Shown: positions 1 through 8,164 of the stretch, piece after piece
Numbering within the stretch: position 1 is the stretch's first letter
Layout: every line of letters starts with the position of its first letter
Translations under genes and position numbers: made by a program
Source of the DNA: Halieaceae bacterium UBA5085
GTDB lineage: Bacteria > Pseudomonadota > Gammaproteobacteria > Pseudomonadales > Halieaceae
Assembly (NCBI GenBank): GCA_002414665.1
Contig: DIAF01000034.1
Coordinates: forward strand, 1 to 58,734
DNA: 58,734 nucleotides
Direction: 5' to 3'
Notes under the pieces: generated by a model
What the model was told of the DNA's origin: nothing
Databases searched by the model: none
Seen by the model: only the letters and a program-made list of their open reading frames with translations

Positions 1-110
1 CTTGACGCCAGCCATTTTTTATGTCCACAGCACCCAGCCCCGCGGGGATAGGGCACCACCGCTTTTTCTGCTAAGGTTGCGGGGAATCGCCGCGCCGGAG
101 GCTATCGCGC

Positions 111-647
111 ATGATCCGTCTACTGCTGCTGTTATCGTTGCTGCTGTCTGCCGCCGCCCAGGCAAATCAGCCCATCTACAAATCCACCGATGCCCAGGGC
201 AACGTGGTATTCACCGACAAACCGCCCGCCGAAGGCACCACCCGGGAAGAAGTGACCCTGCGCCGCCTGAACACACAGCCAGCGCCAGACATGAGCAGTG
301 CGCCCGCGCCGCGCGATACCGCCCCGGAGTCGGAGCAAGCCGTAGAGCGGACGGTGACGATCACCTCACCGGCAGACCAGACCGTGATACCCATGGGGCA
401 GGGCGACTTCACCGTGGAGGCCTCCGCGCAACCGCCACTCACCCCGGGCGAGAAGCTGGTGCTGGAGATTGACGGCGCACCCGCAGGCGATGCCCAGACG
501 AACGGACGCTGGGCCCTGACCAACGTGTTGCGCGGTGGCCACGAACTCACGGTGGTACGCCTTGGCGCCAGTGGCGCAGAAGTCGCGCGCTCCCCATCGG
601 TACATGTCCAGGTCATGCGGCCCTACAATATCCAGAACCGCAACTAG
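111..647 (+). CDS. DUF4124-domain periplasmic protein
   Basis: A 178-residue protein of unknown function. Residues 1-18 form a signal peptide (MIRLLLLLSLLLSAAAQA) followed at once by a DUF4124-like segment (about residues 20-50, with IYKSTDAQGNVVFTDKPP), a short domain common in gammaproteobacterial envelope proteins. The rest, about 80-178, looks like an Ig-like beta domain. The start has a GGAGG sequence 10 nt upstream. It lies just before ntrB, and in relatives a DUF4124 gene often sits between glnA and ntrB; glnA would lie off the left edge. A second DUF4124 protein is encoded at 36442-36948. Export is likely; the role is unknown. Confidence 0.8.
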   Translation: MIRLLLLLSLLLSAAAQANQPIYKSTDAQGNVVFTDKPPAEGTTREEVTLRRLNTQPAPDMSSAPAPRDTAPESEQAVERTVTITSPADQTVIPMGQGDFTVEASAQPPLTPGEKLVLEIDGAPAGDAQTNGRWALTNVLRGGHELTVVRLGASGAEVARSPSVHVQVMRPYNIQNRN

Positions 648-675
648 CCCACACTGGACAGCGCCAGCGCTGCCG

Positions 676-692
676 TGCACTATATTGGTGCG
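676..692 (+). promoter_or_regulatory. NtrC binding site upstream of ntrB
   Basis: The 17-mer TGCACTATATTGGTGCG matches 12 of the 14 fixed positions of the NtrC consensus TGCACCA-N3-TGGTGCA. Its core GCACTATATTGGTGC equals, as far as I recall, an NtrC enhancer site of E. coli glnA. It lies about 160 bp upstream of the sigma-54 promoter at 840-856, a normal enhancer distance, so autoregulation of ntrBC is expected. Confidence 0.75.
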
Positions 693-780
693 AATTATCA
701 GCGGCTGCGGGAAAACACTTCGACAACCTGCCCTGAATCGCTGAGACTTGCCATTTTCGCCTTTTAAGTAAGTGCTCGCT

Positions 781-807
781 ACCAATAGAACCCTCTTTTT
801 TATTGGT
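781..807. repeat. 7-bp inverted repeat between NtrC site and sigma-54 promoter
   Basis: ACCAATA (781-787) and TATTGGT (801-807) are perfect inverted arms around a 13-nt pyrimidine-rich loop containing TTTTT. It could be a DNA-bending or protein site between enhancer and promoter, or a weak terminator for the upstream DUF4124 gene. I cannot tell which. Confidence 0.4.
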
Positions 808-839
808 CAACCAGTGAGGCGCCTCTCCTAAAGGCCAAG

Positions 840-856
840 TTGGCGTTATTCTTGCT
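840..856 (+). promoter_or_regulatory. Sigma-54 promoter of ntrBC
   Basis: TTGGCGTTATTCTTGCT has GG (842-843) and GC (854-855) separated by exactly 10 nt, with the TTGGC and TTGCT blocks of the -24/-12 consensus. Transcription would begin near 867, so ntrB must start downstream of that point, which supports the ATG at 903. Confidence 0.7.
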
Positions 857-902
857 TTGCCAACAGGCGTACCGCGCTCAGGCGGTCAATCATGGGGCAG
901 GC

Positions 903-1970
903 ATGCAGCAGAAACCCGACATTCTGGACCACATCAGCACCGGCGTGATCGCTTTGGACGCACAGCTGCGCGTCACGGCGATCAACTCGGCGGCCGAGGT
1001 GCTGCTGGAAGCCTCGGCCACGCGGGCCATGGGCATCGACGTCAGTCAACTGGTGCAGCACCCGGGTGAATTGCTGCAAACCCTGAAGCAGGCACGAAGC
1101 AACCGCGCCACCCTGGCAAGGCGGGGCATGCTACTGGTCACACACACCGGCCAGGAAGCGCAGATCGACCTGATTGTCACCGTGCTGCAGGGTGAACAGG
1201 GCGACAGCCTGCTGCTGGAGCTGATTCCCATTGACCGGCTGCAACGGATCAGCCGGGAAGAAAGCATGCTGCACGCGCAGGAAACGACCCGCGCGGTGAT
1301 ACGGGGCCTGGCGCACGAGATCAAGAACCCGCTCGGGGGAGTGCGCGGGGCGGCCCAGCTACTGGCCAAGGAACTGCCCAACGAGGAGCTTGCGGAGTAC
1401 ACCCGTATTATCATCCGCGAGGCAGACCGTCTGCGCGACCTGGTGGATCGCCTGCTCGGCCCCAACCAGCGGCTGGCGATCGAGCCGGTGAATATCCACG
1501 AAATCATCGAGCATGTGCGCAACCTGATTTCCGCGGAGGTGAACAACGCCGTCACCATCAACCGCGACTACGACCCCAGTCTCCCGCCGTTGCCCGTAGA
1601 CCGCGCACAACTCATCCAGGCGGTCCTGAACATCATGCGCAATGCCCTGCAGGCGGCCTCGTCGCCGGAGGCGTGCGACATTCTTCTGCGCACCCGCTCG
1701 CAGCGCCAGTTCACCATCAGTGGTCGGCGACACCGCCTGGTATGCCGCGTCGATATCATCGACAACGGGCCGGGCATTCCGGCCGACCTGCAGCAAGCCA
1801 TTTTTGTGCCCATGGTGACCGGACGCCCGGACGGTACCGGGCTGGGGCTGTCCATAGCGCAGTCCATCATCAACCGCCACGGCGGTCTGCTGGAATGTGC
1901 CAGCGAGCCGGGCAACACCCGTTTTACCTTCTACTTACCAATGGAACAGAGCCATGCAGAGACACGCTAA
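903..1970 (+). CDS. glnL: Nitrogen regulation sensor kinase NtrB
   Basis: A 355-residue cytoplasmic histidine kinase/phosphatase that controls NtrC in response to the PII protein. A PAS domain covers about residues 5-110. The dimerization domain has the H-box AHEIKNPLGG with phospho-acceptor His138. The HATPase domain shows the N-box (NIMRNALQA), the G1 box (DNGPGIP) and the G2 box (GTGLGLSIAQ). The open frame begins further upstream, but the ATG at 903 fits the sigma-54 promoter and gives the family length. The 3' end overlaps the start of ntrC by 17 nt, so the two are co-transcribed and probably translationally coupled. Confidence 0.95.
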   Translation: MQQKPDILDHISTGVIALDAQLRVTAINSAAEVLLEASATRAMGIDVSQLVQHPGELLQTLKQARSNRATLARRGMLLVTHTGQEAQIDLIVTVLQGEQGDSLLLELIPIDRLQRISREESMLHAQETTRAVIRGLAHEIKNPLGGVRGAAQLLAKELPNEELAEYTRIIIREADRLRDLVDRLLGPNQRLAIEPVNIHEIIEHVRNLISAEVNNAVTINRDYDPSLPPLPVDRAQLIQAVLNIMRNALQAASSPEACDILLRTRSQRQFTISGRRHRLVCRVDIIDNGPGIPADLQQAIFVPMVTGRPDGTGLGLSIAQSIINRHGGLLECASEPGNTRFTFYLPMEQSHAETR

Positions 1971-3363
1971 AGTCTGGGTCGTGGATGATGACAGCTCTAT
2001 CCGCTGGGTGCTGGAACGCGCGCTCAGCCAGGCCGGTATCGACAACGAGAGCTTTTCCGATGGCGACCAGCTGATCGAGCGCATGCTTTCCGAGCAGCCG
2101 GACGTCATCATCAGCGACATACGTATGCCCGGTATCGACGGCCTGGACCTGCTGACACGCATCAACGATCAGCACCCGGAGCTGCCAGTCATCATCACCA
2201 CCGCCCATTCCGACCTGGAGAGCGCTGTCGCCTCCTACCAGCGCGGCGCATTTGAGTACCTGCCCAAGCCCTTCGACATTGACGAAGTGGTGGCGATCAC
2301 CGAGCGCGCGCTCGCGCAGGCGCGGGAAAAGCGCGGGGAAATGACCCTGCCCGAAGCCCTGCCCGACACCGAGATCATCGGCGAAGCCCCCGCCATGCAG
2401 GAGGTTTTCCGCGCCATCGGGCGGCTGGCACAAAGCAACATTACCGTGCTGATCAACGGCGAATCCGGTACCGGCAAGGAGCTGGTGGCCCGTGCCCTGC
2501 ACCGCCACAGCCCGCGGGCCCAGCGCCCCTTCATTGCCCTGAACATGGCAGCGATTCCCCGGGACCTGATGGAGTCCGAGTTGTTTGGCCATGAAAAGGG
2601 CGCCTTCACCGGCGCCAACAGCAAGCGCGAAGGCCGGTTTGAACAGGCCAACGGCGGCACGCTGTTTCTTGACGAAATCGGCGACATGCCGGCGGAAACG
2701 CAAACGCGCCTGCTGCGGGTGCTCGCCGACGGTGAGTTCTACCGCGTGGGCGGGCATACGTCAGTCAAGGTGGATGTGCGCATCATCGCCGCCACCCACC
2801 AGGATCTGGAAGAGCGGGTACAGCGCGGCGACTTTCGCGAAGACCTGTTCCACCGCCTGAACGTGATCCGCATACACATACCCAGGCTGGCGGAGCGGCG
2901 GGAGGACATCCCGCGGCTGATGAAGTTCTTCTTTCGCAAGGCCGCGGAGGAGCTGGGCGGCGAGCCGAAACTGCTGCTGCCGGAGACCGAGCGCTTCCTT
3001 ACCGGGCTCTCCTGGCCCGGCAACGTGCGACAGCTGGAGAATACCTGCCGCTGGCTGACGGTCATGGCCTCGGGACGCGAGATCCACCTGCGCGACCTGC
3101 CGCCGGAACTGGGCAAGGTGGCTGCGCCGACGGCGGGCGGTGGCTCCTCGCAATGGAACGAGCAACTCGCCCAGTGGGCACGCAAGGAACTGCAACAGGG
3201 CAAGCACCACATTCTGCGCCAGGCGGTGCCCATGTTCGAACGGGCCATGATCGAAGTGGCGCTGGCGCAAACCCAGGGCCGCAAGCGCGATGCCGCGGAG
3301 CTGCTGGGCTGGGGCCGCAATACCCTCACCCGTAAAATGAAAGATCTGGATATGAGCGACTGA
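1954..3363 (+). CDS. glnG: Nitrogen response regulator NtrC
   Basis: A 469-residue sigma-54-dependent activator, the same length as the E. coli protein as I recall it. The receiver domain (about 1-120) has the acidic pair VVDDD near the N-terminus and phosphorylatable Asp55 (SDIRMPG). The AAA+ domain has Walker A GESGTGKE (from residue 169), the sigma-54 contact loop GAFTGA (from 216) and Walker B LFLDEIGDMP. The C-terminus carries a Fis-type helix-turn-helix (KRDAAELLGWGRNTL). The ATG at 1954 lies inside the ntrB 3' end. When phosphorylated by NtrB under nitrogen limitation it should act at the site at 676-692 and at glnA. Confidence 0.96.
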   Translation: MQRHAKVWVVDDDSSIRWVLERALSQAGIDNESFSDGDQLIERMLSEQPDVIISDIRMPGIDGLDLLTRINDQHPELPVIITTAHSDLESAVASYQRGAFEYLPKPFDIDEVVAITERALAQAREKRGEMTLPEALPDTEIIGEAPAMQEVFRAIGRLAQSNITVLINGESGTGKELVARALHRHSPRAQRPFIALNMAAIPRDLMESELFGHEKGAFTGANSKREGRFEQANGGTLFLDEIGDMPAETQTRLLRVLADGEFYRVGGHTSVKVDVRIIAATHQDLEERVQRGDFREDLFHRLNVIRIHIPRLAERREDIPRLMKFFFRKAAEELGGEPKLLLPETERFLTGLSWPGNVRQLENTCRWLTVMASGREIHLRDLPPELGKVAAPTAGGGSSQWNEQLAQWARKELQQGKHHILRQAVPMFERAMIEVALAQTQGRKRDAAELLGWGRNTLTRKMKDLDMSD

Positions 3364-3370
3364 GGGGCGG

Positions 3371-3376
3371 CATACT
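3371..3376 (+). promoter_or_regulatory. -10-like hexamer 6 nt before trmL
   Basis: CATACT lies exactly 6 nt before the trmL ATG. The nearest purine-rich stretch (GAGGGG) is about 15 nt from the ATG, too far for a good ribosome binding site. Leaderless initiation is possible, but the -35 match is weak. Confidence 0.35.
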
Positions 3377-3382
3377 GCGTAC

Positions 3383-3847
3383 ATGCTGAACATCGTACTG
3401 TACGAGCCGGAAATTCCCCCGAACACCGGCAATATCATCCGCCTTTGCGCCAACACCGGCTGCCAGCTGCACCTGATTGAGCCACTGGGTTTCGAGCTGG
3501 ATGATCGACGACTGCGGCGCGCCGGCCTTGATTATCGCGAGTTCGCCAACGTCAGGGTGCACCCGTCACTGGATGCACTGCGCAGCAGCCTGCCGCAGGC
3601 GCGCCTGCTGGCCGTCAGCACGCGGGGCACCACACCGCACCACAGGGCAGACTTCCGCCGTGGCGACGCGATTATACTGGGCCCGGAAACCCGCGGTCTG
3701 CCGCAGGCACTGCTCGATGCATTGCCGGCGGAACAGGTCTTGAGAATTCCCATGCAGGCCGACAGCCGCAGTCTCAACCTGAGCAATGCGGCAGCCATTC
3801 TGTGTTACGAGGGCTTGCGCCAGCTCGGATTTCCCGGGCTGGCGTGA
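3383..3847 (+). CDS. trmL: tRNA (cytidine(34)-2'-O)-methyltransferase TrmL
   Basis: A 154-residue SPOUT-class methyltransferase that 2'-O-methylates the wobble nucleotide of tRNA-Leu isoacceptors with S-adenosylmethionine. The N-terminus (IVLYEPEIPPNTGNIIRLCANTG in outline) is diagnostic. The C-terminal trefoil-knot motifs are present as ILGPETRGLP and IPMQADSRSLNLSNA. Length matches the family. It starts 19 nt after ntrC. The short intergenic segment carries a -10-like CATACT and no good ribosome binding site. It converges on secB. Confidence 0.95.
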   Translation: MLNIVLYEPEIPPNTGNIIRLCANTGCQLHLIEPLGFELDDRRLRRAGLDYREFANVRVHPSLDALRSSLPQARLLAVSTRGTTPHHRADFRRGDAIILGPETRGLPQALLDALPAEQVLRIPMQADSRSLNLSNAAAILCYEGLRQLGFPGLA

Positions 3848-3907
3848 ACGGGGGGAGTGCGGTGCAGACCCAGGCCGGGCCGGCGCGGCCGGGCCGCGGA
3901 CTACAGC

Positions 3908-4417
3908 CTAGTGCTCGGTGCTACCGGCAGCGGCCGGCGCCTGGCCCTGCTCCTGTGAGCGCGCCAGTGCCTGCATATACAGGCCATCGAAGTTCACCGG
4001 CGCGAGCATGACCGGGGGAAAGCCTCCCTTCACACACAGGGAGTCGATATTCTCACGGGCGTAGGGGAAGAGGATATTCGGCGCCGCCGTGGCCAGTACG
4101 CGGCGCAGGTTCTCGCCCTCGAAGCCCTTGATCAGGAAGATGCCTGCCTGCTGGATTTCCACCAGGAAGGCTGTTTCGTCTTCCATCTTCGCGGTCACCG
4201 TAATGGTCAGCACCACTTCGTAGTTGCCGTTCTCGTCGATGGCATCGCTCTTGGTGTTGAGGTCGACATTCACCTTGGGCTGCCACTGCTTGCGAAACAC
4301 CCCCGGGCTGGCGGGAGACTCGAAAGACAGATCCTTGTTGTAGATGCGCTGCAAAACAAACTGCTGTTGCGCCGGTTCTTGTGCGGCGCCTGCTGCTGTT
4401 GCTTGTTCATCGGCCAT
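3908..4417 (-). CDS. secB: Protein-export chaperone SecB
   Basis: A 169-residue chaperone that keeps preproteins unfolded and delivers them to SecA. The core shows FVLQRIYNKDLSFESP, the acidic and hydrophobic strands of the binding groove, and the C-terminal PVNFDGLYMQAL segment. An ATG at 4432 is also in frame, but the ATG at 4417 has GGAGG 8 nt upstream and gives a length closer to the family. It is the last gene of a rhodanese-grxC-secB set in the same order as E. coli yibN-grxC-secB. Confidence 0.95.
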   Translation of the reverse strand: MADEQATAAGAAQEPAQQQFVLQRIYNKDLSFESPASPGVFRKQWQPKVNVDLNTKSDAIDENGNYEVVLTITVTAKMEDETAFLVEIQQAGIFLIKGFEGENLRRVLATAAPNILFPYARENIDSLCVKGGFPPVMLAPVNFDGLYMQALARSQEQGQAPAAAGSTEH

Positions 4418-4441
4418 TGAGCCGTCCTCCATCAGGTTGTG

Positions 4442-4720
4442 TTAGCGGCCGTGCGCCTGTTGCGCCTGGGCCAATAGGGAATCGAGACGGCCCTGGCGCT
4501 CCAGCGCCACCAGCTCGTCGCAGCCGCCGACATGCACGTCGCCGACCCAAATCTGCGGTACCGTATGGCGGCCGCTGAGACGCTCCATCTCGGCGCGCTT
4601 TACGCGGTCGCCATCTACAGGAATCTCCAGAAACTCCACGCCCTTGTCGGCCAGCAGCCTGCGCGCACGCACGCAATAAGGGCAGAAGCGTGTGGTGTAC
4701 AGGGTTACCGGTGCCGTCAC
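4442..4720 (-). CDS. grxC: Glutaredoxin 3
   Basis: A 92-residue dithiol glutaredoxin that reduces disulfides with glutathione. The active site CPYC lies at about residues 13-16 (TTRFCPYCVRA), and the glutathione-binding TVPQI with the cis-proline and GGCDEL follow. It starts with GTG; no ATG lies nearby in frame. It sits 9 nt after the rhodanese gene and 24 nt before secB, all in one transcription unit. Confidence 0.94.
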   Translation of the reverse strand: MTAPVTLYTTRFCPYCVRARRLLADKGVEFLEIPVDGDRVKRAEMERLSGRHTVPQIWVGDVHVGGCDELVALERQGRLDSLLAQAQQAHGR

Positions 4721-4729
4721 GAGGGCAAC

Positions 4730-5143
4730 CTACTTGACCGTGGGCAGCTGCAGGTTACTCCACTCCAGCATGCCGCCGCCCATCTTGTAGACCTTTTCAT
4801 AGCCGGCGGCCTTGAGCTGCTTGCCCGCCGGGCCCGCTGTCTGTCCCATCTTGCAGACCAGGATGACCGGGCGCTGGCGATACTTGGCCAGCTCGTCCAT
4901 GCGCGCAGGCAGCTTGGCCGCAGGAATGTTCAGCGCGTCGACAATGTGCCCGCTCTTGAACTCCGCGGCATCGCGCAGGTCAACGAAAACGCCCTCTTCC
5001 GCGTTCACCAGGGTAATGGCCTGCTGCGGCGTCAGGGCCGGACCGGACTTGCGTGCCTCGTGCATCACCAGCATGACGACAACCGCCAGCAATGCGGCAA
5101 AAACTACCCACTGCTGTATGAAAAATTCGATAAACAGGGCCAT
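4730..5143 (-). CDS. Membrane-anchored rhodanese-like protein (YibN type)
   Basis: A 137-residue protein. An N-terminal transmembrane helix (about residues 12-30, WVVFAALLAVVVMLVM) is followed by a single rhodanese domain with VDLRDAAEFKSGHI and the active-site loop VCKMGQTAG, whose Cys could carry a persulfide. It is the first gene before grxC and secB, as yibN is in E. coli. The physiological sulfur acceptor is unknown. Confidence 0.88.
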   Translation of the reverse strand: MALFIEFFIQQWVVFAALLAVVVMLVMHEARKSGPALTPQQAITLVNAEEGVFVDLRDAAEFKSGHIVDALNIPAAKLPARMDELAKYRQRPVILVCKMGQTAGPAGKQLKAAGYEKVYKMGGGMLEWSNLQLPTVK

Positions 5144-5358
5144 AACCGTGTTGTGCGCTCACCTGTGAGAATACGTTCGAAGGCCACCCCGGGCACACAT
5201 TGGCAAAGCGCCGGCGGGAGGGCTGTAGAAAAGGCCGCAAGTATACAGGCTAAGCCCTGCGGCAACCAGCCTGCCCGGCGGACGATGCGATTCCCCCGGC
5301 GACAGGGTAGAATGGCAGCCCCCCGGCTTTTCGCCACCACCGGAGCACTGGATCGAGC

Positions 5359-6915
5359 ATGAGCAACCCCCGCAAGCAGCCCACCGTACTGATCATCCTG
5401 GACGGCTGGGGCCACCGCGAAGAGGCCCGCGACAACGCGATTGTGCAGGCCAGCACCCCGGTGTGGGACCGGCTCTGGCGCGAGGCGCCACATACGCTGG
5501 TATCCGGTTCAGGGCTGGATGTCGGGCTGCCCGCCGGGCAAATGGGCAACTCCGAAGTCGGCCACATGAGCCTCGGTTCCGGCCGGGTGATCTACCAGAA
5601 CATCACACGCATCGACCAGGCCATCGCCGACGGCAGCTTCAACAGCAACCCTGCCTATACGCAGGCGATCGACGCTGCAGTCAAGGGCGGCGGCGCAGTG
5701 CATGTGCTCGGCCTGCTCTCCCCCGGCGGTGTACACAGTCACGAGGACCAGATTTTTGCGGCCGTGCGCCTGGCCGCGGCGCGCGGCGCCAGCCGCGTGT
5801 ATCTACACGCATTCCTGGACGGACGCGACACGCCCCCGCGCAGCGCCGATGCATCGCTGGCCAAAGCCGAGGCACTGTTCGCCGAGCTCGGCTGCGGCCG
5901 CGTTGCGAGCATCGTGGGGCGGTACTACGCCATGGACCGCGACAACCGCTGGGAGCGCATTGAGCAGGCCTGGCAGCTGCTGACAACCGGTACCGCAGCG
6001 CACCACGCCGACACCGCGCGGGCTGCCCTCGCCGCCGCCTACGCCCGCGATGAAAACGACGAGTTCGTGCTGCCCACCGCAGTCGGGGTCGAGGGTGACG
6101 ACAGCGGCGCGATACGCGACGGCGACTGCGTGTTGTTCATGAACTTCCGCTCCGACCGCGCGCGCCAGCTCACCCGCGCCTTCACCGACCCGGCGTTCGA
6201 CAGTTTCGAGCGTGGCCCGGTGCCGAAACTCGCCGGTTTCGTCACCACCACAGAATACGCGGCAGATATAGACGCACCCTGCGCATTCCCGCCCGAGCAC
6301 CTGAACAACGTGCTGGGGGAATACCTGGCGGATCAGGGCAAAACCCAGCTGCGCATCGCCGAAACCGAGAAATACGCGCACGTCACTTTTTTCTTCAGTG
6401 GAGGGCGGGAGGACACCTTCCCGGGAGAGGAGCGCATCATGGTGCCCTCACCCGACGTCGCCACCTATGACCTGCAACCTGAAATGAGCGCCCCGGAAGT
6501 CACTGACAAACTGGTTGAGGCCATCCACAGTGGCCGCTACGACCTTATTGTCTGCAACTACGCCAACGGTGACATGGTTGGCCACACCGGTATCTTCGCC
6601 GCTGCGGTACGCGCCGTGGAAGCGCTGGACGCCTGCCTGGGCAAGGTGGAAGCGGCCTTGCGGGCGGTGGGCGGCCAGGCGCTGATAACCGCGGACCACG
6701 GCAACTGTGAACAGATGGTCGACTACGAATCCGGCCAGCTGCACACGCAGCACACCACCGAGCAGGTACCCCTGGTCTACATCGGGCAGCGGCACTGTGA
6801 ACTGGATCCCGCCGGCGGCATTCTTGCCGATATCGCACCCAGCCTGCTGTGCCTGATGGGGCTACCGCAACCCGCAGAGATGACCGGGCACAGCCTGGCG
6901 CGCTGCCAGGATTAG
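5359..6915 (+). CDS. gpmI: 2,3-bisphosphoglycerate-independent phosphoglycerate mutase
   Basis: A 518-residue cytosolic enzyme that interconverts 3- and 2-phosphoglycerate in glycolysis. The alkaline-phosphatase-fold metal site is visible: LIILDGWG at the N-terminus, the catalytic Ser in GNSEVGH (about residue 63), DGRDTPP, NFRSDRARQ and ADHGNCE near the C-terminus with its Mn-binding Asp and His. Length is normal. The envC start lies 2 nt after the stop. The upstream 215-bp gap to the divergent rhodanese gene contains a -10-like TAGAAT at 5308-5313, with no good -35. Confidence 0.97.
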   Translation: MSNPRKQPTVLIILDGWGHREEARDNAIVQASTPVWDRLWREAPHTLVSGSGLDVGLPAGQMGNSEVGHMSLGSGRVIYQNITRIDQAIADGSFNSNPAYTQAIDAAVKGGGAVHVLGLLSPGGVHSHEDQIFAAVRLAAARGASRVYLHAFLDGRDTPPRSADASLAKAEALFAELGCGRVASIVGRYYAMDRDNRWERIEQAWQLLTTGTAAHHADTARAALAAAYARDENDEFVLPTAVGVEGDDSGAIRDGDCVLFMNFRSDRARQLTRAFTDPAFDSFERGPVPKLAGFVTTTEYAADIDAPCAFPPEHLNNVLGEYLADQGKTQLRIAETEKYAHVTFFFSGGREDTFPGEERIMVPSPDVATYDLQPEMSAPEVTDKLVEAIHSGRYDLIVCNYANGDMVGHTGIFAAAVRAVEALDACLGKVEAALRAVGGQALITADHGNCEQMVDYESGQLHTQHTTEQVPLVYIGQRHCELDPAGGILADIAPSLLCLMGLPQPAEMTGHSLARCQD

Positions 6916-6917
6916 CC

Positions 6918-8078
6918 ATGCCGCGCCTGCGCCAGCACCGTGCAGGCCTGTTGCTGGGTATCGCCCTGCTCTGCCTGCCACTGGCCATGCCCGCCCTGCC
7001 GCAGGATGATGAAGCGCAGGCGCGCGCCAGCCTCGCCGAGCTTCAGGCCCGGATCAAGGCCGTAACGGGCCAGCTGGACCAGGCGCGCAGCCAGCTGAGC
7101 AGCGAGCAGAAGCAGCTCCGGGAAGCGGAGAGGCGCCTGGGCGAGTTGCAAACAGCCATCGGCAACAACCGCGAAGACATCCGCAGGACCGAAGCCGAGC
7201 TGGCCGCACTCGCCCTGCGCAGCGGCGAGCTGGAAGCCGCCCGCGACAGCCAGCAGGTCCGTATTGGCACCGAGTTGCGCGCGGCCTGGCAAATGGGTCA
7301 GCAGGGCACACTGAAAGTGCTGCTCAATCAGGAAAGTCCACACACGGTGGCCCGCGCCATGGCCTATTACCGCTACTTCTTCGAGGCGCGCAACGAGCTG
7401 GTGGTCGCCTATCGCGCCACACTGGCGGAGCTTTCCGCTGTCGCGGCCCGCAGCCAGGCCGCAGCCCTCGAACTGGAGACGCAGCAGGCGCAGCTGCAGA
7501 GCCAGCAGGAAGCACTGCTGGCCTCGCGCGCGCAGCGCGAACAGGCGATTGGCGCCCTGGCTGCCAATATCCGCAGCAAAGACGATGAGTTACAGCAACT
7601 GGAGCGCGACAGGGAAGAGCTGGAGCAACTGCTGGAGTCGATCAAACAGGCCATCGTGGAAATCGAGCTGCCAACCGACTACAAGCCTTTTGCCAACCGC
7701 AAGGGCAACATGAGCTGGCCTGTTGAGGCACGTCGCAGCAACGGGTTCGGCGCCAGCCGCGGCGTAGGCGGCATGCGCTGGCAGGGCATCAACCTCATCG
7801 CTGAAGAAGGCACGCCTGTGCGCGCCATCCACCACGGACGTGTGGTGTTCGCCGACTGGCTGCGCGGCTCCGGCCTGCTGTTGATACTCGATCACGGCGA
7901 CGGCTACATGAGCCTTTACGCACACAACCAGAGCCTGTTGAAAGAGGTTGGCGAATGGGTGGCACCGGGCACGCCGGTGAGCACCGTCGGCAGCAGCGGC
8001 GGCCTTGAGCGCGCCGCCCTGTATTTTGAAATACGCAAGGATGGCAAGCCACTGGACCCGGTCACCTGGTGCCGCTGA
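6918..8078 (+). CDS. envC: Murein hydrolase activator EnvC
   Basis: A 386-residue periplasmic protein that activates amidases for septal peptidoglycan splitting during division. A signal peptide (about 1-31) is followed by a long coiled coil (about 33-260, rich in Leu, Gln, Glu and Arg heptads) and a C-terminal LytM/M23 domain (about 290-386). The zinc ligands of active M23 peptidases are missing; the usual HxH near the end reads YFE. It should therefore be a non-catalytic activator, as E. coli EnvC is. The in-frame extension upstream overlaps gpmI and is not expected to be translated. Confidence 0.92.
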   Translation: MPRLRQHRAGLLLGIALLCLPLAMPALPQDDEAQARASLAELQARIKAVTGQLDQARSQLSSEQKQLREAERRLGELQTAIGNNREDIRRTEAELAALALRSGELEAARDSQQVRIGTELRAAWQMGQQGTLKVLLNQESPHTVARAMAYYRYFFEARNELVVAYRATLAELSAVAARSQAAALELETQQAQLQSQQEALLASRAQREQAIGALAANIRSKDDELQQLERDREELEQLLESIKQAIVEIELPTDYKPFANRKGNMSWPVEARRSNGFGASRGVGGMRWQGINLIAEEGTPVRAIHHGRVVFADWLRGSGLLLILDHGDGYMSLYAHNQSLLKEVGEWVAPGTPVSTVGSSGGLERAALYFEIRKDGKPLDPVTWCR

Positions 8079-8164
8079 GGCCGCGCGCTTGCGCGGTTTC
8101 AGCTGGAATCGGTTACACTGGGGCCTTTCATCTGGCAACGGCGCAACGCCGACGGCGGTAACCC

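Noticed and set aside
3871..3905. GC-rich repeats between trmL and secB as a bidirectional terminator
   Set aside because: Several alternative stems are possible but there is no T-run on either strand.
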